A stretch of 64,000 nt of DNA from Streptomyces sp. NBC_01707 (GTDB lineage Bacteria > Actinomycetota > Actinomycetes > Streptomycetales > Streptomycetaceae): positions 6,448,001 to 6,512,000 of the forward strand of contig NZ_CP109190.1 in NCBI RefSeq assembly GCF_041438805.1. The letters run 5' to 3'. The position numbers and the translations under genes were made by a program. This document shows, in pieces, positions 29,084 through 37,260 of this stretch. Each line of letters starts with the position of its first letter. The stretch's first letter is position 1. The notes under the pieces were generated by a model. That model had not been told where the DNA came from and did not search any database. It was given only the letters and a program-made list of their open reading frames with translations.

Positions 29084-32000
29084 ATGGCTGAACAGCTCCT
29101 CATGGACGAGGCCGGCGCGGCGCGACTTCGGATGATCATAGAAGCAGGTGCGGAACTCAGGGGTGCCGATCTGCTGAATTTCGCGCTGGAACACGCGGTG
29201 ACGGAGGCGGGTGGCCTGGGCGGAATGGTGCATGTGCGGGGCCCCGGAGGCCGAGGGCTGCTGCTGATGGCGAGCAGCGGACTGGTCCGCACCGTCGCCC
29301 AGGACTGGGAAGAGATCGAGGAGCACGGAGGGACCGCGCCGGCCCGGGCGGTGACCGACGGCGTATCGGTATGGACGCCCGCAGCCGGTGACGACCGGGG
29401 CAGTGCCTCGGAAGTGTCCGCGGCCGAGCCCGGCACGCAGGGAGACTCACCGGACAACGCACACGAATCGGCCCCCGGGGACACCGAAGGCCACCACCCC
29501 CACGGCGCCGCCCCCTGGTCGCCCACCTCCGCGCTGCCCGAAGGCAGTGGGCTGCTGGCCGTTCCGCTGCTCACCCCCGGCGGGACTGCCGGCGCACTGT
29601 CCGTGCTCACTGTCGGCAAGGGGCAGCCCACGCTGTGGCAGCGCGGGGCCGTCGAGGTGCTGGCCGCCTGGGCCGCCCTGCGGCTGCGGGACCAGTGGAC
29701 AGGGTCCGAGCGGACCGAATCCGGTCGGCTGCGCGAGAAGCCGCCCGGCTCGAGGCTGCCGAAGGAGCCGTCCGCCGCCCTGCTGCGGCAGGCGCTGGAA
29801 GCTCTCAAGATGGGTTCCTGGGAGTGGGACCTGGACACCGGGGAGCAGATATGGGACGAGTCGACCCTCGCCATCCTCGGCCTGGAGGGGGAGTCCTCGA
29901 AACAGACTTTCGAGACGTGGACCCAGCTGGTCCACGCCGACGACCTGCCCTGGCTGCTCGTCGAGATCGAGCAGGCGATCCGCAACCGCCGGGTGTCCGC
30001 CGTGGAGTACCGGATCTGCCGCCCGGACGGGACCGCGGGCTGGGTCAGCGCACGGGGCCGGGTCCTGCCGGGGGAGGACGGCCGGCCTGCCCGCATGGTC
30101 GGCACGGTGTGGGACACCACCGAGAGCCGGATCGCCCGGGACTCGGTGAGCCGCGCGCTGCTGCACATGAGTGAAGCGTTCTTCGCGGTCGACAGCAGGT
30201 GGCGGATCACCTTCGTCAATGTGGAGGCGGAGCGGTTCCTCGGCGCCTCGCACGACATCCTCGGCCGGGTCCTGTGGGACGCCCTCGCCGAGATCGGCGT
30301 CGACGCCACGGAACTCGGCCTGGAGGCGGCCTACCGGCAGGCCGCCGAAAGCGGCGCACCGGGCGGGTTCGACGTGCGGTGGCCGACCAACCGGCGCTGG
30401 TACCACATGCGGCTGGTCCCGGTGCCCGACGGCCTGACGGTGTACGCCACCGATGTCACCGAGATCCGGTCGCAGGAGGCGGAGACGGCCACAGCGCAAC
30501 GCGTCACGGCCGACCGCACCGCCCGTATCACCGAGCTGACCAGCGCGCTCGCCGAGGCCCTGACCATGCAGGACGTCGTGAACGCCACCGCCGAGCGGGT
30601 CATGGCACCGTTCGGCGCCTCCGGCCTCGTCTTCCATCTCATCGAGGAGGAGATGGTTCGGGTCGCCGGGGCGGTCGGATACCCGCAACCGTTTCTCGAC
30701 GGGGTCGACGGGGTACCGGTCAGCGACATCACCCCGGTCGACGAGGTGCACCGCACCAGGGCGCCGGCCTTCATCGACTCGGCGGAGGAGTACGTCGAGC
30801 GCTATCCCGACCGGGTCGACTCCCCCGCGGCGATCAACAAGTCCGCCTGGGCCTTCCTGCCGCTGATCGTCTCCGGACGTTTCACCGGGTGCTGCGTCAT
30901 CTCCTTCACCGAACCGCGCCACCTCAGCGGCGAGGAGCGGGCGCTGCTCATCACGCTCAGCGGGCTGATGGCGCAGGCCATCGAACGCGCCCGGCTGTTC
31001 GACGCCGAGCACACCAGGGCTCAGGAGCTGCAGCGCGGTCTGCTGCCGGAGGTTCTGCCCACGCTGCCGGCCGTCGCTGCCGCTGCCCGCTATCTGCCCG
31101 CCAACGAGGGAGTCGAGGTCGGCGGCGACTGGTACGACGTGATCCCGCTGTCCGGCGCCCGGGTGGCGCTGGTGATCGGCGATGTGATGGGGCACGGCCT
31201 GTCCCAGGCGGCCACCATGGGACGGCTGCGGACCGCCGTGCACACGCTCGCCGATCTCGACTTCGCACCCGACGAGCTGCTCAACCGCCTCAACGACGTG
31301 GTCAACGACCTCGGTGACGACTTCTACGCGACCTGCCTGTACGCCGTGTACGACCCCGTCACCCGCACGTGTACGTTCGGCTCCGCCGGGCACCCCCCGC
31401 CGGCGATCGTGCACCCGGACGGCACCACCGAGTTCCTCACCCGCCCACCGGACCCACCGCTGGGCGCCGCTCTGCCACCGTTCGAGACCACCGAAGCGGT
31501 CCTGGAGGAGGGCAGCCTGCTCGTGTTCTACACGGACGGGCTGATCGAATCCGCAACCCGGGACATCGACCGGGGCATGTTCCACCTGACGAAGGCGCTG
31601 GCCACCGCCGCTGCCGCCGTGCAGGACCAGGACGAAGGGGCATCCCTGGAGCGGCTCTGCGACGACATCCTGGCCGAGCTGCTGCCGGGCCAGCAGCTCA
31701 CGGACGACGCCGCGCTGCTCGTCGCCCGCACTCGCGCGATACCCGCCGAGTCGATCGCCGGCTGGGTCCTCTCCGACGGCCCGATCGCCGCCCAGGAGGC
31801 CCGTAACCACGTCCGGGACCAGCTGGCCGACTGGCAGCTCGACGAGCTCGCCATGACCGCGGAACTCCTGGTCAGCGAGCTGGTCGGGAACGCCGTCCGG
31901 TACGGCCGAAGCCCCATCGGACTCCGGCTGCTGCGCGCGGAGGGCCTGATCTGCGAGGTCTCCGACGGCAGCCTGACCACGCCCCGCATCCGGCACGCCA

Positions 32001-32116
32001 CCGAGACCGACGAGGGCGGCCGCGGACTTCAGCTGGTCGCGGCGCTCGCACAGCGCTGGGGCGCCCGCTACACGGCCACCGGCAAGTGCATCTGGACCGA
32101 ACAGCCGGTGCCCTGA
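29084..32116 (+). CDS. GAF-PAS-PAS-GAF-SpoIIE phosphatase with HATPase domain
   Basis: A 1010-residue soluble regulator. Order: an N-terminal GAF-like domain (about 1-205) interrupted by an acidic Ser/Gly-rich stretch (about 105-145), a PAS domain (about 243-345, MGSWEWDLDTGEQ), a second PAS (about 355-465), a GAF (about 484-635), a SpoIIE/PP2C phosphatase (about 648-860; GGDWYDVIPLSG, GDVMGHG, FYTDGLIE) and an HATPase of the anti-sigma type (about 890-1010; DEGGRGLQLV). It is a two-way switch for anti-anti-sigma phosphorylation. The closest relative in the window is the 16183-18618 gene, with which it shares the C-terminal half. Confidence 0.9.
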   Translation: MAEQLLMDEAGAARLRMIIEAGAELRGADLLNFALEHAVTEAGGLGGMVHVRGPGGRGLLLMASSGLVRTVAQDWEEIEEHGGTAPARAVTDGVSVWTPAAGDDRGSASEVSAAEPGTQGDSPDNAHESAPGDTEGHHPHGAAPWSPTSALPEGSGLLAVPLLTPGGTAGALSVLTVGKGQPTLWQRGAVEVLAAWAALRLRDQWTGSERTESGRLREKPPGSRLPKEPSAALLRQALEALKMGSWEWDLDTGEQIWDESTLAILGLEGESSKQTFETWTQLVHADDLPWLLVEIEQAIRNRRVSAVEYRICRPDGTAGWVSARGRVLPGEDGRPARMVGTVWDTTESRIARDSVSRALLHMSEAFFAVDSRWRITFVNVEAERFLGASHDILGRVLWDALAEIGVDATELGLEAAYRQAAESGAPGGFDVRWPTNRRWYHMRLVPVPDGLTVYATDVTEIRSQEAETATAQRVTADRTARITELTSALAEALTMQDVVNATAERVMAPFGASGLVFHLIEEEMVRVAGAVGYPQPFLDGVDGVPVSDITPVDEVHRTRAPAFIDSAEEYVERYPDRVDSPAAINKSAWAFLPLIVSGRFTGCCVISFTEPRHLSGEERALLITLSGLMAQAIERARLFDAEHTRAQELQRGLLPEVLPTLPAVAAAARYLPANEGVEVGGDWYDVIPLSGARVALVIGDVMGHGLSQAATMGRLRTAVHTLADLDFAPDELLNRLNDVVNDLGDDFYATCLYAVYDPVTRTCTFGSAGHPPPAIVHPDGTTEFLTRPPDPPLGAALPPFETTEAVLEEGSLLVFYTDGLIESATRDIDRGMFHLTKALATAAAAVQDQDEGASLERLCDDILAELLPGQQLTDDAALLVARTRAIPAESIAGWVLSDGPIAAQEARNHVRDQLADWQLDELAMTAELLVSELVGNAVRYGRSPIGLRLLRAEGLICEVSDGSLTTPRIRHATETDEGGRGLQLVAALAQRWGARYTATGKCIWTEQPVP

Positions 32117-32158
32117 CCGCCCTTCAGCCGGGCGCCGGGTCGGCAGCGATCCGCCTTC

Positions 32159-32201
32159 GAACGCAGGACGCCCTCGAACGAACGCAGGACGCCCTCGAAC
32201 G
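32159..32201. repeat. Two tandem copies of a 21-bp unit
   Basis: The unit beginning ACGCAGGACGCCCTCGAACG is repeated once with a period of 21 bp, just after the SpoIIE gene stop and before the terminator hairpin. It looks like a simple slippage duplication. Confidence 0.6.
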
Positions 32202-32210
32202 CAAGAAAAG

Positions 32211-32244
32211 CCCCTGAAGGGGCCCATGCGTGGCCCCTCAGGGG
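32211..32244. terminator. Bidirectional hairpin terminator
   Basis: CCCCTGAAGGGGCC at 32211-32224 pairs with GGCCCCTCAGGGG at 32232-32244 with one imperfect position and a 7-nt loop. It lies between the convergent SpoIIE gene and the small gene on the other strand and is preceded by GAAAAG on the plus strand. Confidence 0.75.
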
Positions 32245-32286
32245 TGCGCCGACACTGCGGTCCTGGTGGTCGACCGCTGGAGATGA

Positions 32287-32460
32287 TCAGTTGTGGCCGA
32301 ACTTGCGCTGCTTCCTGTGCGACACCGGCTCCGATATCGAGCGCACCGTGTCGGGCGTGGTCGTCGTCTGCGGCTGCTGTTCCTTCGTCTCCGCAGCAGC
32401 GCTGCGTTCATGGCCGCCGGTACGGGCACCACGGTTCTGCCGGCTCTGTTTCTTGCTCAC
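32287..32460 (-). CDS. Small basic Streptomyces protein ending in KFGHN
   Basis: A 57-residue protein starting SKKQSRQNRG and ending RKQRKFGHN, rich in Gln, Thr and Arg, with no membrane or signal segment. It seems to be disordered. An AGGAGG lies 7 nt before the GTG at 32460; an ATG two codons upstream (32466) is too close to the RBS. Small streptomycete proteins with the same SKK start and KFGHN end are known to me only as hypothetical. It has its own promoter region (32461-32625) and shares the terminator above. Function unknown. Confidence 0.65.
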   Translation of the reverse strand: MSKKQSRQNRGARTGGHERSAAAETKEQQPQTTTTPDTVRSISEPVSHRKQRKFGHN

Positions 32461-32625
32461 GATCATGCCTCCTGTTAGCGGCTGTCGTTCTCGGGAAATA
32501 GGCCACTATCAGATTCGCATGTAAGTACGAACGTCGCATTTCGGGCACCGCTGTGCACGGTGTCGCCGGGCCGGTCCGGATCGCCACCGGATGCCGTCGG
32601 GCGGCCCCGTCGGGGCCCGCTGTGG

Positions 32626-33717
32626 TCAGGCGGGGTAGGCGTGCGTCTGGGTCGCCTTGACCGTTGCCCAGACCGTGGCGCCCGGGTGGAGGTCGAGCTC
32701 GGCCGCGGCGACCGTGGTCAGGTCGGCGGCGAGGGGGAGTTCGCCGGTGAGGTCCGCGCGGATCTGGTCGCCGTGGGTCTCCAGGCCGGCCACCTCGCAC
32801 CGCCAGAGGTTGCGCGCGCTGGAGCCGGTGGGGCGGTCGCGGTACAGGGTCACGGCGCCCGGCGGGAAGGCGACGAAGGCGGGGCCGGTGACGTCCTCGG
32901 TGGTGGTGATCGCGGGTCCCGCGTCGAGTCGTACGGTGTGGCCTTCGGCCCGCCCCTTGTAGAGGTTCAGGCCGACCAGTTGGGCGATGTAGTCCGTACG
33001 CGGATGACGGGCGATGTCGGAGGGAGCGCCCTCCTGGACGATGTGGCCGTGCTCGATGACGACGAGCCGGTCGGCGAGGACCATGGCGTCCAGCGGGTCG
33101 TGCGTGACCAGCACGGCGACTGCCTCGAACTCGGTGAGGTGGCGGCGCAGTTGAGCGCGTACATCCAGACGGGTTCGGGCGTCCAGCGCGGCGAGCGGTT
33201 CGTCGAGCAGCAGCAGCCGGGGGTGGGTGGCCAGGGCGCGGGCCAGGGCGACGCGCTGGGCCTGGCCACCGGAGAGGCGGCGGGGTCTCACCCCGGCGTG
33301 GTCGGCGAGGCCCATGCGGTCCAGCCACCGGGCGGCCTGTGCGCGGGCCTCCGACTTGGACGCGCCGTGGCAGCGGGGGCCGAAGGCGACGTTGTCCAAG
33401 GCGGAAAGGTGCGGGAAGAGAAGATAGTCCTGGAAGACCACGCCGACCGGGCGGGACTCGGGCGGCGTACGGTCCAACGAGGCGCCGTCGAGGTGCAGAT
33501 GACCGCCGGTGAGCGGGGTGAGCCCGGCGAGCGCGCGCAGCGCGGTGGTCTTTCCGGCGCCGTTGGGCCCGAGCAACGCGACGACGTCACCGGGCGCGGC
33601 GGTCAACGCCACGTCGAGCCGGAAGGAACTGCGTTCCACGACGAGACGGGCGTCGAGGCCGTCGCCGCGTACGGCGTCGGAGACGGGACCGGGGGTGGCG
33701 CTGTCGATGTGGGTCAT
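32626..33717 (-). CDS. modC: Molybdate ABC transporter ATP-binding protein
   Basis: A 363-residue ABC ATPase with GPNGAGKTTALR (Walker A, about 50), the Q-loop in VVFQDYLLFPHLS, LSGGQAQRVALARAL (signature) and LLLLDEPLAALD (Walker B). The C-terminal about 100 residues form a TOBE/Mop-like molybdate-sensing domain. It energises molybdate uptake with ModB and ModA. Its ATG overlaps the modB stop, giving one tightly coupled operon. Sulfate or tungstate transporters are close relatives, but the neighbouring TOBE regulator and Mo-enzyme favour molybdate. Confidence 0.92.
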   Translation of the reverse strand: MTHIDSATPGPVSDAVRGDGLDARLVVERSSFRLDVALTAAPGDVVALLGPNGAGKTTALRALAGLTPLTGGHLHLDGASLDRTPPESRPVGVVFQDYLLFPHLSALDNVAFGPRCHGASKSEARAQAARWLDRMGLADHAGVRPRRLSGGQAQRVALARALATHPRLLLLDEPLAALDARTRLDVRAQLRRHLTEFEAVAVLVTHDPLDAMVLADRLVVIEHGHIVQEGAPSDIARHPRTDYIAQLVGLNLYKGRAEGHTVRLDAGPAITTTEDVTGPAFVAFPPGAVTLYRDRPTGSSARNLWRCEVAGLETHGDQIRADLTGELPLAADLTTVAAAELDLHPGATVWATVKATQTHAYPA

Positions 33718-34571
33718 GAGGTCGTCATCCAACGGTCCCGCAGCCCTGCCAGGACCGCGATCGACACGGCCAGCAGCACCAGACTGAGTGCGATCGCCGC
33801 GGCCGGGTCGCTCTGCAACGCCAGGTAGACGGCCAGCGGCATCGTCTGTGTACGGCCCGGGAAGTTGCCCGCGAAAGTGATCGTCGCGCCGAACTCGCCC
33901 AGCGCGCGCGCCCATGCCAGCACGGAGCCGGCCGCGATGCCGGGGGCGATCAGCGGCAGGGTGACCCGGCGGAACGCGGTGAAGCGGGAGGCGCCCAGGG
34001 TCGTGGCGGCCTCCTCGTAGCGAGCGTCCGCCGCCCGCAGTGTGCCCTCCACGCTGATGACGAGGAAAGGCATCGCGACGAACGCCTCCGCGACCACGAC
34101 CCCGGCCGTGGTGAACGGCAGAGTGATCCCGAACCAGGAGTCCAGCCACTGTCCCACGACGCCGTTGCGGCCGAGAGCCATCAGCAGTGCCACACCGCCC
34201 ACCACCGGGGGCAGGACGAGCGGCAGGGTCACCAGAGCGCGTACGAGGCCGCGTCCGGGGAAGTCCGTACGGGCCAGCAACCAGGCCAGCGGCACACCGA
34301 TGACCAGGCTCACCGCCGTGGCCGCGGTGGCGCAGACCAGGGACAGCTGCAGCGACTGCCAGACCTCCGTACTGGTCAGCTGGGCGGGCAGGCTGCGCCA
34401 CGGCGCCCGTACGAGCAGCGCGACCAGGGGCAGCAGCAGGAACACCAGACCGATCAGCGCGGGCACCAGCAGCGGGAGCGGAACCCCTGCGCGGCGGCGC
34501 CGGACGCGCCCGCGCCGCGGCCCGCCCGGGAGGGGCTCGACCGCGGCGTCGGACTTGTCGAGCGAGGTCAC
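33714..34571 (-). CDS. modB: Molybdate ABC transporter permease
   Basis: A 285-residue membrane protein with about six helices, starting LVPALIGLVFLLLPLVALLV. The EAA loop EEAATTLGASRFTAFRRVTL, which docks to the ATPase, is followed by LPLIAPGIAAG, as in the ModB/CysT family. A highly basic N terminus of about 25 residues precedes TM1. It starts inside the modA stop (ATGA) and overlaps modC by four bases, so translation of modA-modB-modC is coupled. Confidence 0.93.
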   Translation of the reverse strand: MTSLDKSDAAVEPLPGGPRRGRVRRRRAGVPLPLLVPALIGLVFLLLPLVALLVRAPWRSLPAQLTSTEVWQSLQLSLVCATAATAVSLVIGVPLAWLLARTDFPGRGLVRALVTLPLVLPPVVGGVALLMALGRNGVVGQWLDSWFGITLPFTTAGVVVAEAFVAMPFLVISVEGTLRAADARYEEAATTLGASRFTAFRRVTLPLIAPGIAAGSVLAWARALGEFGATITFAGNFPGRTQTMPLAVYLALQSDPAAAIALSLVLLAVSIAVLAGLRDRWMTTS

Positions 34572-35398
34572 GGCTTGAGGAACCCGGCCTCGGTCAGGAC
34601 CTGCTGGCCCTCGGCGGACTGCACCAGTTCGATGAATGCCTTTGCCGCGTCCGCGTTGGGCGCGTCCTTGAGCAGGGCGATCGGGTAGTCGTTGACGGCG
34701 TCGGCCGACTCGGGGAACTCCACGCCCTCCACCTTGTCACCTGCCGCCTTCACGTCCGTCTTGTAGACGACCGCGGCGTCGGCCTCCTTCAGCTCGACCT
34801 TGGTCAGGGCGCTCTTAACGTCCTGCTCGTACGAGACGGGGGTGAGCTTCAGATTGCTGGCGTCGAGGGCCTTCTGCGCGGCGGCGCCGCACGGCACGGT
34901 CTTGTCGCACAGGACGACTTTGAGACCTGCCTTGGTGAGGTCCTTGAGGGAGGAGACCTTGTCGGGGTTGCCCGGCAGGGTGGCGATCTCCAGCTGATTG
35001 CGCACGAAGGTGGACGGGCTGCCGGACGCGTCCTTCGCGTCGGTGACGATCGCCATGGTCTTGGGGCTGGCGGCGGCGAAGACGTCGGCCGGGGCGCCAC
35101 CCGTGATACCGGCGGCGAGGGTGTCGCTGCCGCCGAAGTTGAAGGTGACCTTCGTGCCGGGGTGGTCCTTCTCGAACTCCTCGCCCAGGGTCGTGAAGCT
35201 TTCCTTGAGCGAGGCGGCGGCGAACACGGTCACCGTGCCGGACAGCTTCTTCGACGAGTCCGTGGGCGCCGAGGCGGACGAGTCCGCATTGGACGACGAG
35301 TCGTCGGACGAGGAGCAGGCGCTCAGTGCCAGCAGCGCAGCAGTACCTGCCACGGCCACCTGCAGGGTCCGGCGGGTCCGGCGTGCGGAACGGGTCAT
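34568..35398 (-). CDS. modA: Molybdate-binding lipoprotein
   Basis: A 276-residue solute-binding protein. The signal peptide ends in a lipobox (LSAC) followed by a Ser/Asp-rich linker. The body begins GTVTVFAAASLKESFTTLG, the oxyanion-binding start of ModA, and continues with FNFGGSDTLAAGI, GAPADVFAAAS and DAAVVYKTDVKAA. It captures molybdate outside the cell and hands it to ModB. The ATG at 35398 has GAGGGAG about 9 nt upstream and overlaps the TGA of a small upstream frame. Confidence 0.94.
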   Translation of the reverse strand: MTRSARRTRRTLQVAVAGTAALLALSACSSSDDSSSNADSSASAPTDSSKKLSGTVTVFAAASLKESFTTLGEEFEKDHPGTKVTFNFGGSDTLAAGITGGAPADVFAAASPKTMAIVTDAKDASGSPSTFVRNQLEIATLPGNPDKVSSLKDLTKAGLKVVLCDKTVPCGAAAQKALDASNLKLTPVSYEQDVKSALTKVELKEADAAVVYKTDVKAAGDKVEGVEFPESADAVNDYPIALLKDAPNADAAKAFIELVQSAEGQQVLTEAGFLKP

Positions 35399-35580
35399 GA
35401 CGGGTCCACTCCCTCTGATTCTTCTCTGCCCGGTCCGAGGACGATCCGGCGGCCCGGCTCGGCGTGCAGCCTGCCGCCGCCGACCCGGCGCCCGAGCGCG
35501 TCGACACCGACGCCCGTCAAGGCAGCCGCCTCCCCGGTCCGGTGGGCATGCACATGGGGATGATACTGCCGCAGATGCAA
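35395..35580 (-). CDS. Possible small helix-turn-helix protein coupled to modA
   Basis: A 61-codon frame from TTG 35580 (AGGAG about 8 nt upstream) ends in a TGA that overlaps the modA ATG. Its middle reads TGEAAALTGVGVDALGRRV followed by GGGRLHAEPGRRIV. This lines up with the MerR-like HTH of the TOBE regulator at 36429 (IGQAARLLGVSPDTARRWAD). Aromatic and polar contact residues of a normal HTH are partly lost. It may be a worn duplicate of that domain, or a real mini-regulator translated just before modA. Confidence 0.4.
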   Translation of the reverse strand: MHLRQYHPHVHAHRTGEAAALTGVGVDALGRRVGGGRLHAEPGRRIVLGPGREESEGVDPS

Positions 35581-35693
35581 GGGGGAAGTCTCCTGTTGCA
35601 TTGCATGAGCTGGACCGTCTGCGGACAGGGTGGGCATGTGCGTTTGTACGGGGCCGTGGTCCGGGTACCGTCATCCGGGGGAGGTGGTGGCCA

Positions 35694-36170
35694 GTGAGCC
35701 GGCCCTTTACGGAACGCGTTACCGATCCGGTGGCGGAACTCGCCCTGACCGGGGATCTTGCGAGCCCGGCCCGGATGACTGTGTCCGACCTGCTCGCCTG
35801 GCCTCAGCACCGCGTGCGGGTCAGCTTCGAGTGCGCCACCAGCGGCATCCAGCATCACGGCTTCAAGGGGCCGCTGCTGCACGACGTCCTGTCCGCCGCC
35901 GGCCCCGTCTTCGACCCGGCCCGGCGCAAGGACCGCCTTCGCTTCCTGATCGCCGTGACGGGCGCGGACGGCCACCACGCCCTCCTCTCCTGGGCGGAGA
36001 TCGACCCGGACTTCGGCCGTGCCGCCGTCCTGCTCGCGGTCAGCATCGACGACACCCCGCTCGACCGTGCCGGACCTCAGCTCGTGCTGCCTCAGGACCG
36101 CTGCGGGGCCCGGCACATCAGCGGCATCAACGCGATACGCGTGGACGGTGGTTACACCTCGTGGACGTGA
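35694..36170 (+). CDS. Small molybdopterin-dependent oxidoreductase (sulfite-oxidase fold)
   Basis: A 158-residue single-domain member of the oxidoreductase molybdopterin-binding family (PF00174). The Mo-ligand Cys is probably in VSFECATSGIQHHGFKG, and the cofactor-binding end shows LVLPQDRCGARHISGINAI. It lacks the dimerisation domain, TAT signal and haem part of larger sulfite oxidases. GTG at 35694 has GGGGGAGG 9 nt upstream. It is divergent from modA and beside the Mo regulator, consistent with a Mo-enzyme. Substrate unknown. Confidence 0.78.
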   Translation: MSRPFTERVTDPVAELALTGDLASPARMTVSDLLAWPQHRVRVSFECATSGIQHHGFKGPLLHDVLSAAGPVFDPARRKDRLRFLIAVTGADGHHALLSWAEIDPDFGRAAVLLAVSIDDTPLDRAGPQLVLPQDRCGARHISGINAIRVDGGYTSWT

Positions 36171-36428
36171 CACCGCGAGAGGGATCGGCTCGTGGACGTG
36201 ACACGGGCGCGCGGTGCTCGGCGAGCCGGGCCGGTGGGCGTCCTGGTCGCGGAGCCCGTACCGCAGGAGGCGGGCCGGCCGGGCGGCGCAGGCCGCTGAG
36301 CCGGCCGGAGCACCTGGTCGCGCTCGCCCATGAGCGGCGTTTCGCCCGGGCGGCCGCCCGTCACATCCGCGGGGGGCTCCTCCGCTTCGTGACGGCGTGG
36401 TCCACGGGAGCCGCCCGAACGCGCCGCG

Positions 36429-36824
36429 TCAGGCGCGGTCGATGTGCACGTTCGTCGACTTCACACGGGCGGTGGCCTCCATGCCGACCTCGAGGCCCAG
36501 CTCCTCCACGGCCTCCCGGGTCAGCAGCGAGACCAGTCGGTGCGGACCGGCCTGGATCTCCACCTGCGCCGCGATGTCGCCGAGCTTCACGGCGGTGACG
36601 ATGCCGGGGAAGGCGTTGCGGACCGAGGTGTACGAGGTGTCCTCCTCGCCACTCCCGGTCTTGGCGAGCTCCACGGAGAAGGCGGCCAGATCCTTGCCGT
36701 CGATGAGCCGCCGCCCGCCCTCGTCCCGGTGGGTCGCCACCCGGCCGGCATCCGCCCACCGCCGGGCGGTGTCGGGGCTCACGCCCAGCAACCGGGCGGC
36801 CTGGCCGATCGTGTAGGACTGCAT
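36429..36824 (-). CDS. HTH-TOBE molybdate-responsive regulator
   Basis: A 131-residue protein with an N-terminal MerR-type HTH (YTIGQAARLLGVSPDTARRW, then GRRLIDGKDLAAF) and a C-terminal Mop/TOBE domain (about 65-131: GIVTAVKLGDIAAQVEIQAG, SLLTREAVEELGL, ending KSTNVHIDRA). The TOBE half binds molybdate, so it should act as the molybdate sensor for the adjacent mod genes. An ATG four codons upstream (36836) is possible. Neither has a clear RBS, so the mRNA may be leaderless. Confidence 0.87.
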   Translation of the reverse strand: MQSYTIGQAARLLGVSPDTARRWADAGRVATHRDEGGRRLIDGKDLAAFSVELAKTGSGEEDTSYTSVRNAFPGIVTAVKLGDIAAQVEIQAGPHRLVSLLTREAVEELGLEVGMEATARVKSTNVHIDRA

Positions 36825-36978
36825 GTGCGCCAACATAGGTGCACTCACCCGCGGGACCCAAACAGGCCCGGGACGCGCCGGTCGCGCGCCGGATCTGCGG
36901 CGTTGTCGCCGAGCAGTGATCCGCCCCGTCGGGGGGCCCGGGGAACCGGCCCCCTCCATGGGAGCCGCGCCGTGTCCA

Positions 36979-37221
36979 TCAGGTCCCCGGCGCCGTGCGG
37001 GCGACCGACGGGCTGGTGGTCAGGCCTGGGACGAGGGCCTCCGTGGGGTCGGTGCCGAGGTGGACCACACGGTTGTACCCGTCCACGTGGACCACGCTGG
37101 GGCGCAGCGCCAGGGCCTCCTCGCGGGTGTAGAGGGCGATGATGATCACCAGGTCGCCGGGGGAGACCAGGCGAGCGTCACCGTCGTCGAGCCGGCTCAG
37201 CACCGCCCCGGACCACAGCAA
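36979..37221 (-). pseudogene. C-terminal stub of aspartate 1-decarboxylase (PanD-like)
   Basis: The frame of 80 codons from TTG 37221 contains DARLVSPGDLVIIIALYTREE and ALRPSVVHVDGYNRVVHLG. This is the last half of PanD, where complete enzymes read AARLVHPGDLVIIISY and VVHVDxxNR. The first half, with the Gly-Ser self-cleavage site that makes the pyruvoyl group, is absent. In frame upstream there are only 20 codons of unrelated sequence and a stop, the TGA of the preceding ATP-grasp pseudogene. It cannot be an active decarboxylase by itself. It suggests that beta-alanine supply once belonged to this locus. Confidence 0.65.
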
Positions 37222-37260
37222 GTCGGTAGTCCCGAAGTCGCAGCGGCGTCGGAAAGGCCT

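Noticed and set aside
29447..32227. 926-codon minus-strand frame opposite the SpoIIE gene
   Set aside because: Mirror frame; the plus-strand gene has all the motifs and the RBS.
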